From the NCBI RefSeq assembly GCF_033568475.1, contig NC_133123.1, forward strand, positions 54,505,522 to 54,569,521: DNA of 64,000 nucleotides, written 5' to 3'. The notes beneath the pieces were generated by a model. That model made no database searches. It was not told the origin of the DNA and saw nothing but the letters and a program-made list of their open reading frames with translations. Below, in pieces: positions 23,528 through 35,153 of this stretch (its first letter is position 1; every line of letters begins with the position of its first letter). The translations under genes and the position numbers were made by a program. The DNA is from Henckelia pumila (lineage: Eukaryota > Streptophyta > Magnoliopsida > Lamiales > Gesneriaceae).

Positions 23528-26500
23528 ATGGCAAATCATGACGACCGGAGTTCTCATGGCAGTGTTGGTGGGCGTTGGGGTGATGCCGACCGGGAGCCTC
23601 GTCGAGAACGGCGTCATCGTCATCATGACGACGAGTGTTTCACTGTGCGTCGATTCTTAGCTATGGGTCCTAAGCCCTTAGTTGGAGGTGAGTCTCCGGA
23701 GGATGCGGACAACTGGTTAGACCACATGGAGACGACTTTTCAGACTTTCCAATGCACCGAGGAGCAGAAGGTGGAGACCCTTGGCTATCTTCTGGATGGG
23801 CGTGCACGCAGGTGGTGGAGGTTTACTTCTGCACCTTTTGTTGCGGCGAGAGGAGTGGCCACCTGGGCCGAGTTCCACACAGCTTTACAAAAGCGGTATT
23901 TTCCTCCTGCACTCCGTCAGTCAAAGGCAGGCGAGCTACTGTGTTAGCAACAGGGAGCCATGTCTATCGATGAGTATCAGCAGAGGTTCTTTGATCTACT
24001 ATCCTATTGCCCCGAGATTGCTGATAGCTCAGAGATGAAATATAATCTGTTCCTTCAGGGCCTTAACCCTGAGATCCATGATCGTGTGGCGGTTGGCAAC
24101 GACATGTCCTACGAGGGTTTGGTGAGCCGTTGTCACCAGGCGGAGGACAGTATTCGGCGGAACAGGTCTTTCCCTCAGTCGAGGCCTGCTAGTTCTTTGG
24201 GTCCCCGTGCCCAAACTTTCAAGAAGTCTGGATCTTCTTCTTCCTCTGGTTCTGGAGGTGTTGTCCGTTTCGGTAAGAAGGACAAGTGTGATCACTGTGG
24301 GAAGAACCATCCATCCGAAAAGTGCCATAGAGCTTCTGGAGCTTGTTTCCGTTGTGGAGACTGGTCATATCCGGAGGGATTGTCCACTGTCTAGGGGAGG
24401 CGGTTCTGGTTCTGGTTCAGGATAGGGCTCTCAGGCCACCGTTCAGCAGAGGTCGCAGGGACAGTCTGCTGGGAGTTCTCATTTGAGGCCACGAGCTTCT
24501 GGCCAGGTGTTTGCCCTGAGACATGATCAGGCAGTGGAGGAGAATGAGAAAGTCATCGCAGGTACATTTCTGCTTTATGGTATACCTGCTCTTGTACTTA
24601 TTGACACTGGTGCATCTCATTCCTTCATTTCTGCACGTTTTGTTAAGAGGCATAAGTTACCATGCATTGCACTAGACATAGTGATGTCTGTTTCTAATCC
24701 GACGGGCCAATCTGCTTTGGCTAAGCATCTAGTGATGGGTTGCCCTTTAGAGTTTGAGGGTAACATTTTGTTTTCAAATCTCATGGTCCTGGCGATGGAC
24801 GACTTTGATTACATTCTGGGAATAGATATGTTGACTACCTATCGAGCTTCAGTGGACTGTTATCAAAGATTAGTACGCTTTCATCCGGAGGGGAGCGAGA
24901 GCTGGTTTTTCTATGGTAAGGGAGCGTGACCCCCGATGCCTTTGGTATCAGCTTTGAGAGCCTGTCGAGCTCTAGAGTCTGGCGGGGAAGGCTACCTTAT
25001 CTATGCAGTTGATTTGTCCGCTGAGAGTATTGGGATAGAGATCATTCATGTTGTGGATGAATTTTCAGATGTATTTCCTGATGAGATTCCGAGTTTTCCT
25101 CCTGCTAGGGAAGTCGAGTTTGGCATAGAGTTGATGCCGGGTACTTCGCCTATTTCTAGAGCACCGTATCGTCTGGCTCCATAAGAGATGCGTGAGTTGA
25201 AGAATCAGCTACAGGATCTTTTGGACAAGGGGTACATTCGTCCTAGTGTATCTCCTTGGGGAGCTCTTGTTCTCTTCGTGAAGAAGAAGGAAGGGTCGAT
25301 GCGGCTGTTCATTGACTATCGGCAGCTGAATCGAGTCACTGTGAAGAACAAGTATCCGTTGCCTCGTATTGATGACTTGTTTGACCAGCTGCAGGGCACA
25401 TCAGTTTACTCCAAGATTGACTTGAGATCTGGGTATCATCAGTTGAGAGTCCGTGATCAGGACGTAGCCAAGACTGCATTCCGTACTCGCTATGGGCATT
25501 ACGAGTTCCTAGTGATGCCATTTGGTTTGACTAATGCGCTGGCTATATTCATGGATCTGTTGAACCGTGTCTTCAGGGAGTATTTGGACAAGTTCGTCGT
25601 GGTCTTTATTGACGACATCTTGGTGTATTCGCGTAATACGGAAGAACATGTTTCTCACTTGCGGTTAGTACTACAGACTCTTTGAGATGAGCAGTTGTAC
25701 GCCAAGCTGAGCAAGTGTGAGTTCTGGATGGATAGAGTGGTCTTTCTTGGCCATATCATATCCAGGGAAGGGATTTCTGTTGATCCAAGCAAGATTGAAG
25801 CGGTACTTAATTGGTCGCGTCCGACGACAGTTGCTGAGATCCTTAGTTTTCTGGGTCTAGCAGGATATTATCGTTGCTTCATTCTGAACTTCTCTCAGTT
25901 AGCTCGACCGTTGACGCAGCTTACCCGCAAGGGTGTGGATTTCGAGTGGTCCTCCGAGTGTGAGGAGAATTTCTGTGAGCTTCGACGGCGGTTGACTTCT
26001 GCGCAGGTGTTGGCATTATCGTCAGGATCTGGAGGGTATGTAGTTTACACGAATGCTTCTCTTCAGGGGTTAGGTTGTGTCCTGACTCAGAATGGGCATG
26101 TGATCGCATACGCTTCTAGACAGCTGAAGCTTCATGAGGACAACTACCCAGTCCATGATTTGGAATTGGCAGCCATTGTGTTCGCTTTGAAGATCTGGCG
26201 TCATTATCTGTATGGCGAGAAATTTGAGATCTTCACCGACCATAAGAGTCTCAAGTATTTGTTCACTCAGGCGGAGTTGAACATGAGGCAGAGACGTTGG
26301 ATGGACTTGCTTAAGGACTATGATTTCAAGATTACGTACCATCCGGGAGCTGCTAATCTCACCGCTGATGCTTTGAGTCGCAAGGTGCGACTATCCTCAC
26401 TTTAGACTTGTTCGATGTCTAGTGCGATCAGTGACTATTGTACTTCAGGTTATACCTTCAAGCATAAGAAAGGTATGCATAGTATCCAGATGTTTGCGAT

Positions 26501-27941
26501 ATTATCTGAGCCAGCCTTGTATTCGCGGATCCGAGATGCTCAGATGTCTGATACGAAAACCCAGTGTTTAGCTCGTCTAGCTAACGAGGGTAGCTCGTCT
26601 GGATTTCATTATCAGTCAGATGGCTTTCTGTGTTTGTCTGGTAGGCTTGTGATTCCGCAGGATGAAGAGTTACGAGAGGAGATTTTGTCTCAGACGCATC
26701 GCACTAAGTTGAGTATTCATCCTGGGAGCAACAAGATGTACAAGGATCTCCGTACTCGTTTCTGGTGGAAGGGAATGAAACGCAGTGTTTATCAGTTTGT
26801 TTCGAGATGTTTGGTGTGTCAACAGGTCAAGGCAGAGCACCGACGACCTGGAGGATTGCTTCACAGTCTGCCTATTCCTGAATGGAAATGGGAGTTTATC
26901 ACAATGGACTTTGTGACCCATTTGCCGGTATCCCCGAGAAACTGTGATGCTATCTTGGTTGTGGTGGACCGACTCACCAAGTCAGCGCATTTCATTGCCT
27001 ATAGCCGAGAGTACTCTGTGGATCGCATGGCACGGATGTACATTCAGGAGAACGTTCGACTTCATGGAGTGCCTGTGAGCATTGTCAGCGATCGGGACCC
27101 CAGGTTTACTTCTAGATTCTGGGGGAGTGTTCAGCGTGCGATGGGTACTACTCTCAGTTTGAGTACAGCCTATCATCCGGAGACTGATGGTCAGTCAGAG
27201 CGCACTATCCGTATGTTAGAGGATATGCTTAGAGCGTGCGTCATGGATTTTGGTTCAGCCTGGCAGGATCATTTGCCGTTGATCGAGTTCGCTTACAACA
27301 ACAACTATCACACTAGTATTGGGATGGCACCTTTTGAGGCGTTGTATGGGCGACGTTGTCGTACTCCACTCTTCTGGGAAGAAGTGGGGAAGAGACATGC
27401 TGAGGGACCGGAGTTTATCCAGCAGGCGATAGACATTGTTGATCAGATCAAGAAACGGATTAAGACTGCACAGGATCGTCAGGCCAGCTATGCTAATATC
27501 AAGCGTAGGCCCTTGCAGTTCGAGGTCTGGGAGAAAGTGTTTCTGAGAGTGTCACCTTTCCGCAAGATTCTCAGATTTGGCCTTAAGGGCAAGTTATCTC
27601 CCAGATTTATCGGTCCGTTTGAGATCTTGGAGAGCATTGGCGATTTGGCTTATCGACTAGCTTTGCCACCGCATCTATCCAGTATTCACGACGTGTTCCA
27701 CGTATCTCTGTTGCGACGGTATGTGGCGGATGAATCTCATATTCTGCAGCGGTCTGAGGTTCAAGTAGACAAGGATTTGACTTATGTTGAGAAACCTCTT
27801 CGTATCCTGGATTATAAGGATAAGGTTTTACGGAACAAAGTCATTCCTTTGGTTTTAGTTCAGTGGCAGCGCCGAGGCACTGAGGAAGCTACTTGGGAGC
27901 TTGAGGACAGGATGCGTAAAGACCATCCTGAGTTGTTTTGA
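23528..27941 (+). pseudogene. Gag-pol region of the second chromovirus
   Basis: Order of parts: gag about 23.53-24.4 kb with PEDADNWLDHMETTF and cysteine-rich zinc knuckles near 24.29-24.39 kb; protease about 24.55-24.9 kb with DTGASHSFIS; reverse transcriptase about 25.05-25.7 kb with [18 protein letters not shown] and FIDDILVYS; RNase H about 25.95-26.4 kb with [10 protein letters not shown]; integrase about 26.65-27.4 kb with [20 protein letters not shown] and [10 protein letters not shown]; and a chromodomain-like end about 27.78-27.94 kb with IPLVLVQW and EEATWELED. The chromodomain, which in this group targets integration to particular chromatin, supports the chromovirus call. It is broken in about half a dozen places. 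Confidence 0.93.
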
Positions 27942-28063
27942 TTTCATTCTTTAAGTTGTATTCAGTTGCAAACTCTGTAAACGTTTGATTTGAATAAAGA
28001 TTGTTTCTGATTTATGTATTTGCATTCGGTACTTAAGATCTGATTTCGAGGATGAAATATCTT

Positions 28064-28076
28064 AAGTGGGGGAGAA
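28064..28076 (+). other. Polypurine tract of the second chromovirus
   Basis: AAGTGGGGGAGAA precedes the 3' LTR, with the GAGGATGAAAT context typical of chromoviruses just upstream. Confidence 0.92.
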
Positions 28077-29362
28077 TGTAGTAGCCCGTACCCTAATTGA
28101 GTAATTAAAGGATTAATTCTAATTAAATAAATTGGGTATCAGACGGATCGAAAGCTCCGAAGGCACGATCGGAAGCTCCGAACAGGATCGGAAGCTCCGG
28201 TGAGCGATCCGAATCACCGATGATATTACGTCAGGCATGACGTGTGGTTGGATCGGAAGATCCGATCACCCCTATCCGAAGTCAACAAGTGATATTTTGA
28301 CACGTGGCAGATCAAGATCTTCGGAAGCTCCGATGGCAGGATCGGACGTTCCGATCGAGGTTCGGACGTTCCGATCGTTGTCTATAAATAGAGGGCCGAG
28401 GCTTCATTTCCAATTGCCAATTCCGAGTGTTTCCCTCTCCTTTCTAGTCTATTTGAGTTGTTCTAGCCTTCCTAGGCTTGACCCGGCGGTCGGCGAGGCG
28501 TTCGGTAGTCGTAGCGGAGTTGTGCCCAAGTTCTGGAGGCATCGACATCAAAGGGCTAACGACGAACGAAGGTATAGCTTTTGCTTCCTATAAATATTTA
28601 GGAGTATGCAATAGCTTAGTTAATGATTTTAGAGCACTTTAATGATAGTAGTATCATTTGGCAGTGTAGAGCAGACTATAGGCGTGGACCTAGAGTTGGT
28701 AGAGCTTGCACTGTTTTGAGGTACGAAAGTACTGTTCGAGATATCCTGACTGAGTATGCATGATTTATATGCCATGATATTATGCTGCATTCATTTGCAT
28801 CTTGCTGTATCTCTTTCGAGATGTTTGTTAGTAGGGTTGTACCCTATCCTGTTAGTGGATGGACTTCCATCGATTTGGGTCCAGTGTATCCACGGTTATC
28901 TCGGTATGGGAGCCACCTCCTAAAGCGACGGCACAGCGTGCTACATACCAGGGCCCGGTCTGTCTCTGTTATCTGATCCTTGACCTCAAGTCTATAGGGA
29001 GTTCACTTTGCATGCATGTATACTCATACTCTCGTACTGAGCGTTTTATGCTCACGTCTCGTACTCTGTATTTTCTGGACACCCTATTCCATGGGGCAGG
29101 TTTGCGATTGGACGAGGAGGGTGGATCCAGGAGGGGCTAGTCAGTGGTTGGCCAGCTGGAGCTTCGCTTAGGTTTTATTACTATTGTTTGGGTTGATACA
29201 GCTATTCGATTTGGTTGTATATTATTGGATAAATTACAGATTCCTTTACTTGGGATTGTATATTGTTTATGGTTTCCGCAGTTTTATTCTGATATCTGTT
29301 TAATTAAGTTAATTGCATGCATAAGTTCTGTTTAGTAGGTGATCCGGGTAAGGGTCACTACA
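28077..29362 (+). repeat. 3' LTR of the second chromovirus
   Basis: Collinear with 22121-23462. It has a TATA box at 28383-28390 and a palindrome cluster at 28145-28380. Confidence 0.95.
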
Positions 29363-29367
29363 GAATA

Positions 29368-29698
29368 ATACACTTAAGTGTTCTTGGCTATTAATTATCT
29401 GAAATTCATGAAGATTAATTAATTAGGATTGACTGTTGTTGAAACCAGGTGAAATCTATAGCTCTAGACCATTTTTCTCTGATTGATTTTTAATCTTAAA
29501 GTTGTGTGCGTGCTTTTAAATCTCTTAATTATTTTATTTTACTGCAAAATTCTCAAAGTTTTATTTTCTAGATAAAGTTTGGACTATTTTAATTACAAGC
29601 ACTGAATATTTTCAAATTACTCCATGTGGGATCGATATCTGATTTAATCACTATATTAAAACTTGACGCTCGTACGCTTGCGAGGAAATTTCACAACA
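29368..29698 (+). repeat. 3' LTR of the Athila/Tat-like element, second part
   Basis: It resumes at ATACACTTAAGTG after the right GAATA duplication (29363-29367) and ends TTTCACAACA. It matches 5590-5922 of the 5' LTR. Confidence 0.93.
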
Positions 29699-29703
29699 AC
29701 GCC

Positions 29704-31574
29704 TCATCCACCATTGTTGCGCCCCAACACCCTTTCGAGCTTTGTGATTTCTTCCCGAGCTCGATCCGTCCGTTAGAAATTATTTCTTAAGGCAGATTAA
29801 TGATCACGACAGCGAGAGCTCCGTTATATCGGAAGTATTTCTCCGATCAAATATATTCTATTTTTTGGATGTTGTTAGAATTGATTGAAATTTGGTTTTT
29901 TTTTTTTTGACAGAGTTCTGATCGTTTATTCTATGTCGGTTTTGAAATAGAACGTCGTTCGGATTTGTTATGATTTTTGGAAGCTTATTTTTGAAAATGA
30001 GATTTTGAGATTTGTTGGGTTTTAGCGTTTGTTGTTGTCTTAGCATTGTTATGAGTTGATATCGATATTGTACTGCTGTCTGCATTTCCGGTTTCATCAG
30101 TTTATAGCCGTTATGCCGTCGGTTTGAGTTTTTGAGATTTTGAACTGTTTTGAGTTATAGAACTTTGACTATTGAGTTTTGACCGTCGTTGTTGATATTA
30201 TTTGCCTCCGTACAGATTGTTTGGAGTTTTTCGAGCTCTGTGTTAGCAACATTCGATCGTCGAAGAGTTGGACGAAGAGCGGTAAAGAGTTTACCTTGAG
30301 CCTTGTTGTTGTTTAGGTTGTGTAGATTTTGATATAACCTCTTTTGTAGCGTATCCAGAGTTGGAGCTACATGCATTGAAAGGCAAATGCAGTCATCGTT
30401 AGCGGGATAACATACTCGGGACAGTTGGTTCTTGAGTTTTCCCTTAAATCACATACTTGCATCAATACTTGTTCTAGCATGTGGAACTTGTATTTTTTTG
30501 TTGATTGAGCTTTTGTTATATGGCTTGATGCTTTATGTTTTCTTATGCATTCATCTTGAGCCAAAACTTTAATTTTAGCGGGCAGAACAAACCTTTTTGT
30601 TTAGACGTTTTGGGGGCTATACTGCGAGTGGCCTGGGTGTAGAGGTTCACCTAGTGTCACCATACTCATTATAGTCGCACCAAAGTCTAGGGAATGGGAT
30701 ACGTGACACCACCTTAATTGGGAGAGTCGGTGAGTCGTTACGTGATCTCATCCTCAAGATCCCAAAAGCAGAGCAGCAATCCCTTGTTTATCAGAATTGA
30801 TATCTCTATTTTAAAGACATGCATATTATTCTTTTTGATTTGATTATGTTGTCTTGAAAGCATGTTGTTGATTTATTACATGTATTATTTGTAATATTTC
30901 TTTTACTGGGAATATCATTCTCACCGGATTTATCCGGCTGTTACTTTGTTTTGTATGTGTACTTGGCAACAGGTGGGCAGGATCAAGTCAGCGAAGACCT
31001 GGTTAGCATCAAGAGGGAGATTTAGTAGTGGGACTCGGTTTAGAATTCGAATCAGCATTTCAATCTATTTTATGATTTGAAGCATGTTAGAACTCGAACT
31101 TATTATGTTTTGTATTCGGATTGTAATAACTAGAACCGATGCATGTTCTATCATTCTGAGAAATTGATCAACTCTAGAACTTCATGTATTAATTGGAGAG
31201 ATTGTGATTGTAATGCATGATTATGATTTGAGGGTTTTGGATTTGAGTTGTATCAAGTTTCTGTTGATTTTTGCTTATGTACTGTCACCGCTCGATTGGT
31301 GAGATTTGACCGATCGAGCGAGTGACAATTTTCCTTGTTTCTGTTTTGAATTCAGGGTGCCCGCTCGATCGATGGTTTTTGACCGATCGAGCGGTGCTGG
31401 GTTTTTGCCCGGGCAGAAAGTTTGTAATTTTTGGCTCGCTCGATCGGTTAAATCTTACCGATCGAGCGAGGCACTATTTCAAAAAAAAATTATTTTTATT
31501 TCTTTTAATCTTGGATCTTGTATGCTTAACTGTTGTTTAATCCAAGATTAGTTTTTTAGAACCGAGGTCTCACA
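29704..31574 (+). repeat. 3' LTR of the outer chromovirus, second part
   Basis: It follows the right ACGCC duplication (29699-29703) and ends CGAGGTCTCACA. The stretch GTATGTGTACTTGGCAACAG near 30950 matches the minus-strand element's LTR. The last 300 bp hold three hairpins of CGATCGAGCG type. Together with 4311-4510 the LTR is about 2.07 kb. No gene is present. Confidence 0.85.
31284..31470 (+). repeat. Three tandem hairpins in the LTR end
   Basis: Arms at 31284-31300 and 31309-31326 (CGCTCGATTGGT / ACCGATCGAGCG with GTCAC / GTGAC outside), 31361-31371 and 31384-31394 (CCGCTCGATCG / CGATCGAGCGG), and 31435-31448 and 31457-31470 (perfect 14-bp arms CTCGCTCGATCGGT with an 8-base loop). Confidence 0.88.
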
Positions 31575-32222
31575 TGATATCTAATTGATGACATGCATGA
31601 TTTTGAAAATAGATGATTTGCTAACCTTGGAACACATTGATCTCCAATGTAAATTAGACTTCGATATGGTTCTTGAATATTCTTTAGCACGCATGAGTCA
31701 TGGCTTGTGAATTGTATATGACATAGTGAAGGTCGTGTGAGCTTTATGATAGTCTTAGGAGTTAGTAAGGTATGGGGGCCATTGGAATGAGGATTGAAAT
31801 TCTAGTCCTATAAGTTCCAAGAGCAAAATATGGAGTAGAATGTACGGAATTGAGGATAACCGAGTGCAATTACTCGGACAAGTGAAAAGACTATAAAATT
31901 TCTCAATGGTTTAATGTGATTTGTTGGTGCGCAAATTGAGCTATTGTGGGTTTTACATTGAATGGATCTGTGGACTGTGCATGACACTTGCTAATGACCA
32001 AACACACACACATGTTCGGGGCTATATCTCTAGTTGAAATGTCTGGATGTTGAACTTGTTCCGTTTTTAGCATTTTAACGCCTTTCTTGATCATGCATTG
32101 AGTTAATTCCTGAGGGAAAATATGTAGATCTTGGTTATTTTGTTACGGATTATGATTTTGAACTTATTTTTGATTTTGTGTTGCTCGAGGGCGAGCAAAG
32201 GTTTAAGTATGGGAGAGTTTTG
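31575..32222 (+). mobile_element. 3' interior fragment of a Tat-like element
   Basis: No ORF is present. The last 50 bases, GCTCGAGGGCGAGCAAAGG then TTTAAGTATGGGAGAGTTT, closely resemble the Tat-type polypurine context seen at 21020-21053 (CTCGGGACTAGCAAAAGTC). The left edge abuts the outer chromovirus LTR, which probably inserted into it. Confidence 0.5.
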
Positions 32223-33184
32223 ATATGAATCTAAAAATCTATCGAAGATTCATATTGTTCCAAGATTTTTTTCATAATTTGCCATCGAGATTAGAAGGAA
32301 TTGAGATCCATGAAAATCAAGTTGGGGAGCAAGGGAGCCAAGTTGGAATGCTTGGAGTTCGTGGTGAAGTACTGAAATTTTATGAAGCTTCTAGAGAAAT
32401 CAAAATCCAATCTCTACCGTCCAAAATATATTTTAGGATGTTATGAAGCTATGGTTAAAATTTTGGCTCGATCCGACGGCTATAACTCGAGATATAAATT
32501 TTTAAAGAATTATGCTCAATTTGAACACGTTCAGCGCCTAAGCACCAGAGCCAAGCGCCTAGGCTCTAGTACGGGATTTACACACACTCTGCATGTAGTG
32601 TGTGTTTTCGGATTTTTGTGGATTTTTTTATTATTTTGAGTATTTTTTATTATTTTGAGTATTATAAGCCTATTAGGAAACTTTTAGTTGATATCTTTTC
32701 TATTATTTTGCGTTATATTTTATTATTTTGTAGTTGTATTATAAATACAATATATACATTCATTATTGAATACAATACAATGAAGATTATTGATTATTGA
32801 TTTTTATCAATTATAATTCTTTCTAGAATTATGTCAAAGCTTTACTTTGTTTATCCAAAAATCAAACTTATCAAAGTTTTATAAACTTTATGGCGTTTGT
32901 CGATTTTTCTTTTCGTGGATTGTCAGAAACAAGTTTTCTGAAGGTTCATGTGATCTATTGTTTATCTCGTGATTATCTGTTGCTATTTTCGTTGTAAACT
33001 AGAGGTGGATATCCAAAAATTGTGATTATCTGTTGCTAGTTTCATTGTAAATTAGAGATGGATATCCGAAAACTTACTAGTTTCAAAAGATCGGGACAAC
33101 ATTATTGAGTCTTTTTGTTATTGAATTGAGGGTGCGATTCTTTATAATCGTGTTTGCTTTTCATGACATCCAAGATTCTTATCA
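32223..33184 (+). repeat. LTR of an unassigned LTR element, full copy
   Basis: It starts TGATATGAATCTAAAAATC; the first 122 bp recur at 33531-33652. The likely end is TCTTATCA, followed by TTTGGCGTCAAAGC, which resembles a primer-binding site. A TATA-like TATAAATAC lies near 32740. Length about 962 bp. Confidence 0.6.
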
Positions 33185-33530
33185 TTTGGCGTCAAAGCTT
33201 AAGGTTCCATTTATTCAAGTAAGTCGTATCTTTCTATTTGTTCTTATTATCTATTTTTTGTTATTCTTATCTGTTCTTCGTGTTCCTCGTTCTCCGTTTT
33301 TTTCTATCTTGTTGCCCAAGTTTCTTGTATCTTGTGCTACAAGTTAATTTTGAAAAAAAAAACAAAAAACAAATCGAAAATTCAGAAAAAAAAAATAGGA
33401 TTTCGAAATTGGTGAGAAAAAAAAAGGGTGAAAAAAAAAGAGGAGAGAAGAACGAGTAAACTTGTGGCAAAATTTCTTGCACGTAAAGAGCAAGATTTGA
33501 GGACAAATCTTTTTGAAGAAGACGAGTCTG
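33185..33530 (+). mobile_element. Very short interior between two LTR copies
   Basis: Only about 346 bp. The end reads as a Ty3/gypsy polyprotein tail (QDLRTNLFEE) followed by a purine-rich AAGAAGACGAGTC directly before the second LTR copy. A long A-rich stretch lies at 33350-33460. It is an internally deleted or non-autonomous element. Confidence 0.55.
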
Positions 33531-33652
33531 ATATGAATCTAAAAACCTATCAAAGATTCATATTGTTCCAAGATTTTTCTCATAATTTGCCATCGAGATT
33601 AGAAGGAATTGGGATCCATGAAAATCAAGTTGGGGAGCAAGGGAGCCAAGTT
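33531..33652 (+). repeat. Second LTR copy, cut short
   Basis: Matches 32223-32344 with a handful of differences and then stops where TGTAACGTCCC begins. Confidence 0.8.
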
Positions 33653-33741
33653 GGTGTAACGTCCCAATTTCTCAATCGGAGCGTTACTCAAACAAACATA
33701 CTTAAAATTTGGTAAAATTAAAAAAAAATTGCGGAAGCATC
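33653..33741. repeat. LTR-tip-like fragment at the left edge of the 5S array
   Basis: Starts TGTAACGTCCCAATTTC and ends TTGCGGAAGCATC, like the first bases of plant gypsy LTRs. The fragment at the right edge of the array starts TGAAACGACCC and has ATGCGGAAA at a similar offset. It is too short to assign to a family. Confidence 0.5.
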
Positions 33742-34114
33742 ATTGTCTCTCGAATTGCGGATCGGAGGAACAGGAGCAGCAGTTTCAAACGGACATAACT
33801 TTCGATCTGCTGAGAATTACGGGAGCTTAAGCCTACTCACGCGAAGCTCTTCTCGATACCTACAGCGCGTATCTCGGTCTAAGAGATGGAGAAGCTCAAA
33901 TTCAAACCCGGAGATGGTCTTTGGGGGCATTTTTTCCGTAGGGCGCACTGGGACCCACCGAAGTGGCCCGCATCACCCAGATCGCACGTTGACATCGTGT
34001 GATTCAGTCTATTGCATCTTTTCTATCCGCGGATTGGACTGAAAGAGTCGGAAATAGAACGGATAGGAATCGGAAGAACAAGATGTGCGAGTAAGAAAAA
34101 AACTAATAAAAAAA

Positions 34115-34233
34115 AGGATGCAACACGAGGACTTCCAAGTGGGTCACCCATCCTAGTACTGCTCTTGCCCAAGCACGCATAACTTCGGAGTTCTGATGGG
34201 ATCCGGTGCATTAGTGCTGGTATGATCGCACCC
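34115..34233 (-). rRNA. 5S rRNA, copy 1 (A type)
   Basis: 119 nt. It ends GCATCC as in many plants. It has the A-type changes A55U in box A and G68A in the intermediate element, and a few changes near the 3' end. Confidence 0.93.
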
Positions 34234-34634
34234 AACCGTGAATGAATTTTTTATTTTTTTGTCTCTCGAATTGCGAATCGGAGGAACAGGAGCTGTAGTT
34301 TCAAACGGACATAACTTTCGATCGGCTGAGAGTTACTGGAGCTTCAGCCTGCTCACGCGAAGCTCCACTCGATACCTATAGTTCGTATCTCGGTTAAAGA
34401 GACGGAGACGCTCAAATTCCAAAACGGAGATGTTCTTTCGGGGCATTTTTCCCGTATGTCGCGCTGGGACCCACCGAAGCGGCCCGCGTCACCCAGATCG
34501 CACGTTCACATCGTATGATTCAGTCTATTGCATCTTTTCTACCCGCGGATTGGACTAAAAGAGTCGGAAATAGGACGGCGAGGAATCGAAAGAACAAGAA
34601 GTACGAGTAAGAAAAAAAGAAATTAATGAAAAAT

Positions 34635-34753
34635 GGGGTGCAACATGAGGACTTCAAAGGGGGTCACCCATCCTAGTACTGCTCTCGCCCAGGCACGCTT
34701 AACTCCGGAGTTCTGATGGGATCCGGTGCATTAGTGCTGGTATGACTGCACCC
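34635..34753 (-). rRNA. 5S rRNA, copy 2 (B type)
   Basis: Box A core is nearly canonical (one change, GTGCCTGG). The 5' end reads GGGTGCAGTC rather than GGGTGCGATC. Confidence 0.93.
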
Positions 34754-35153
34754 AACAGTGAATGAATTATTTATTATTTTGTCTCTCGAATTGCGGAACG
34801 GAGGAACAGGAGCTGCAGTTTCAAACAGACATAACTTTCAATCGGCTAAGAGTTACGGGAGCTTCAGCCTGCTCACGCGAAGCTCCTCTCGATACCTACA
34901 GCAAGTATCTCGGTCTAAGAGACGGAGACGCTCAAATTACAACCCGGAGATGGTCTTTCGTGGAGTTTTTCCCGTAGAGCGCGCTGGGACCCGCCGAAGC
35001 ATCCCGTGTCACCCAGATCGCACGTTCATGTCGTGTGATTAAGTCTATTGCATCTTTTCTATCCGCGGATTGGACTGAAAAAGTCGGAAATAGGACGGCG
35101 ATGAATCGGAAAAACAAGAAGTACGAGTAAGAAAAAAAGAAATTAATGAAAAA

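Larger units (their letters stand above)
22121..29362 (+). mobile_element. Second Ty3/gypsy chromovirus, structurally complete but broken
   Basis: All parts are present in order: 5' LTR (1342 bp), initiator-Met primer-binding site, gag, protease, reverse transcriptase, RNase H, integrase, chromodomain, polypurine tract and 3' LTR (1286 bp). LTRs start TGTAGTAGCCCGTACCC and end AAGGGTCACTACA. GAATA flanks both sides. Apart from two or three short indels the LTRs look about 97% alike, so the insertion is recent, and it is younger than the Athila/Tat-like element it sits in. The coding region has roughly half a dozen breaks. Clade: chromovirus, most like Tekay/Del. Confidence 0.93.
4511..29698 (+). 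mobile_element. Athila/Tat-like Ty3/gypsy element lacking pol, carrying two later insertions
   Basis: Both LTRs start TGATAAGTGTATTTTATGC and end TTTCACAACA. The flanks are ACGCC at 4506-4510 and 29699-29703, an exact 5-bp target duplication. The primer-binding site begins TGGCGCCGTTGC, as in Athila/Tat elements. Without the two nested elements it is about 9.1 kb. The interior encodes a gag-like protein with a protease-like tail and a second ORF of plant-transposon-protein type, but no reverse transcriptase or integrase is recognisable, so it was probably mobilised in trans. The 5' and 3' LTRs (1412 and about 1398 bp) look a few percent different by eye, suggesting a fairly recent insertion. 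It is broken. Confidence 0.9.
430..31574 (+). mobile_element. Outer Ty3/gypsy chromovirus fossil, 5' part missing, split by a nested insertion
   Basis: This is the oldest layer of the nest. The recognisable order is gag zinc knuckle, protease, reverse transcriptase, RNase H, integrase, a chromodomain-like C-terminus, polypurine tract and 3' LTR, as in Tekay/Del-type chromoviruses. The 3' LTR begins TGTAACGCCCC at 4311, is interrupted at 4510 by the Athila/Tat-like element, resumes at 29704 and ends CGAGGTCTCACA at 31574. Its 5' LTR and most of gag are absent. LTR tips and content match the minus-strand element at 9802-18612, so the two belong to related families. It is broken throughout, with roughly ten interruptions in the coding part. 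Confidence 0.85.

Noticed and set aside
1-31574. Host protease, polymerase or integrase genes
   Set aside because: All such motifs lie in retrotransposon order between LTR, primer-binding and polypurine signals, and the readings are broken.
33350-33460. Lysine-rich ORF near 33238-33459
   Set aside because: It results from an A-rich low-complexity tract in a retroelement fragment.
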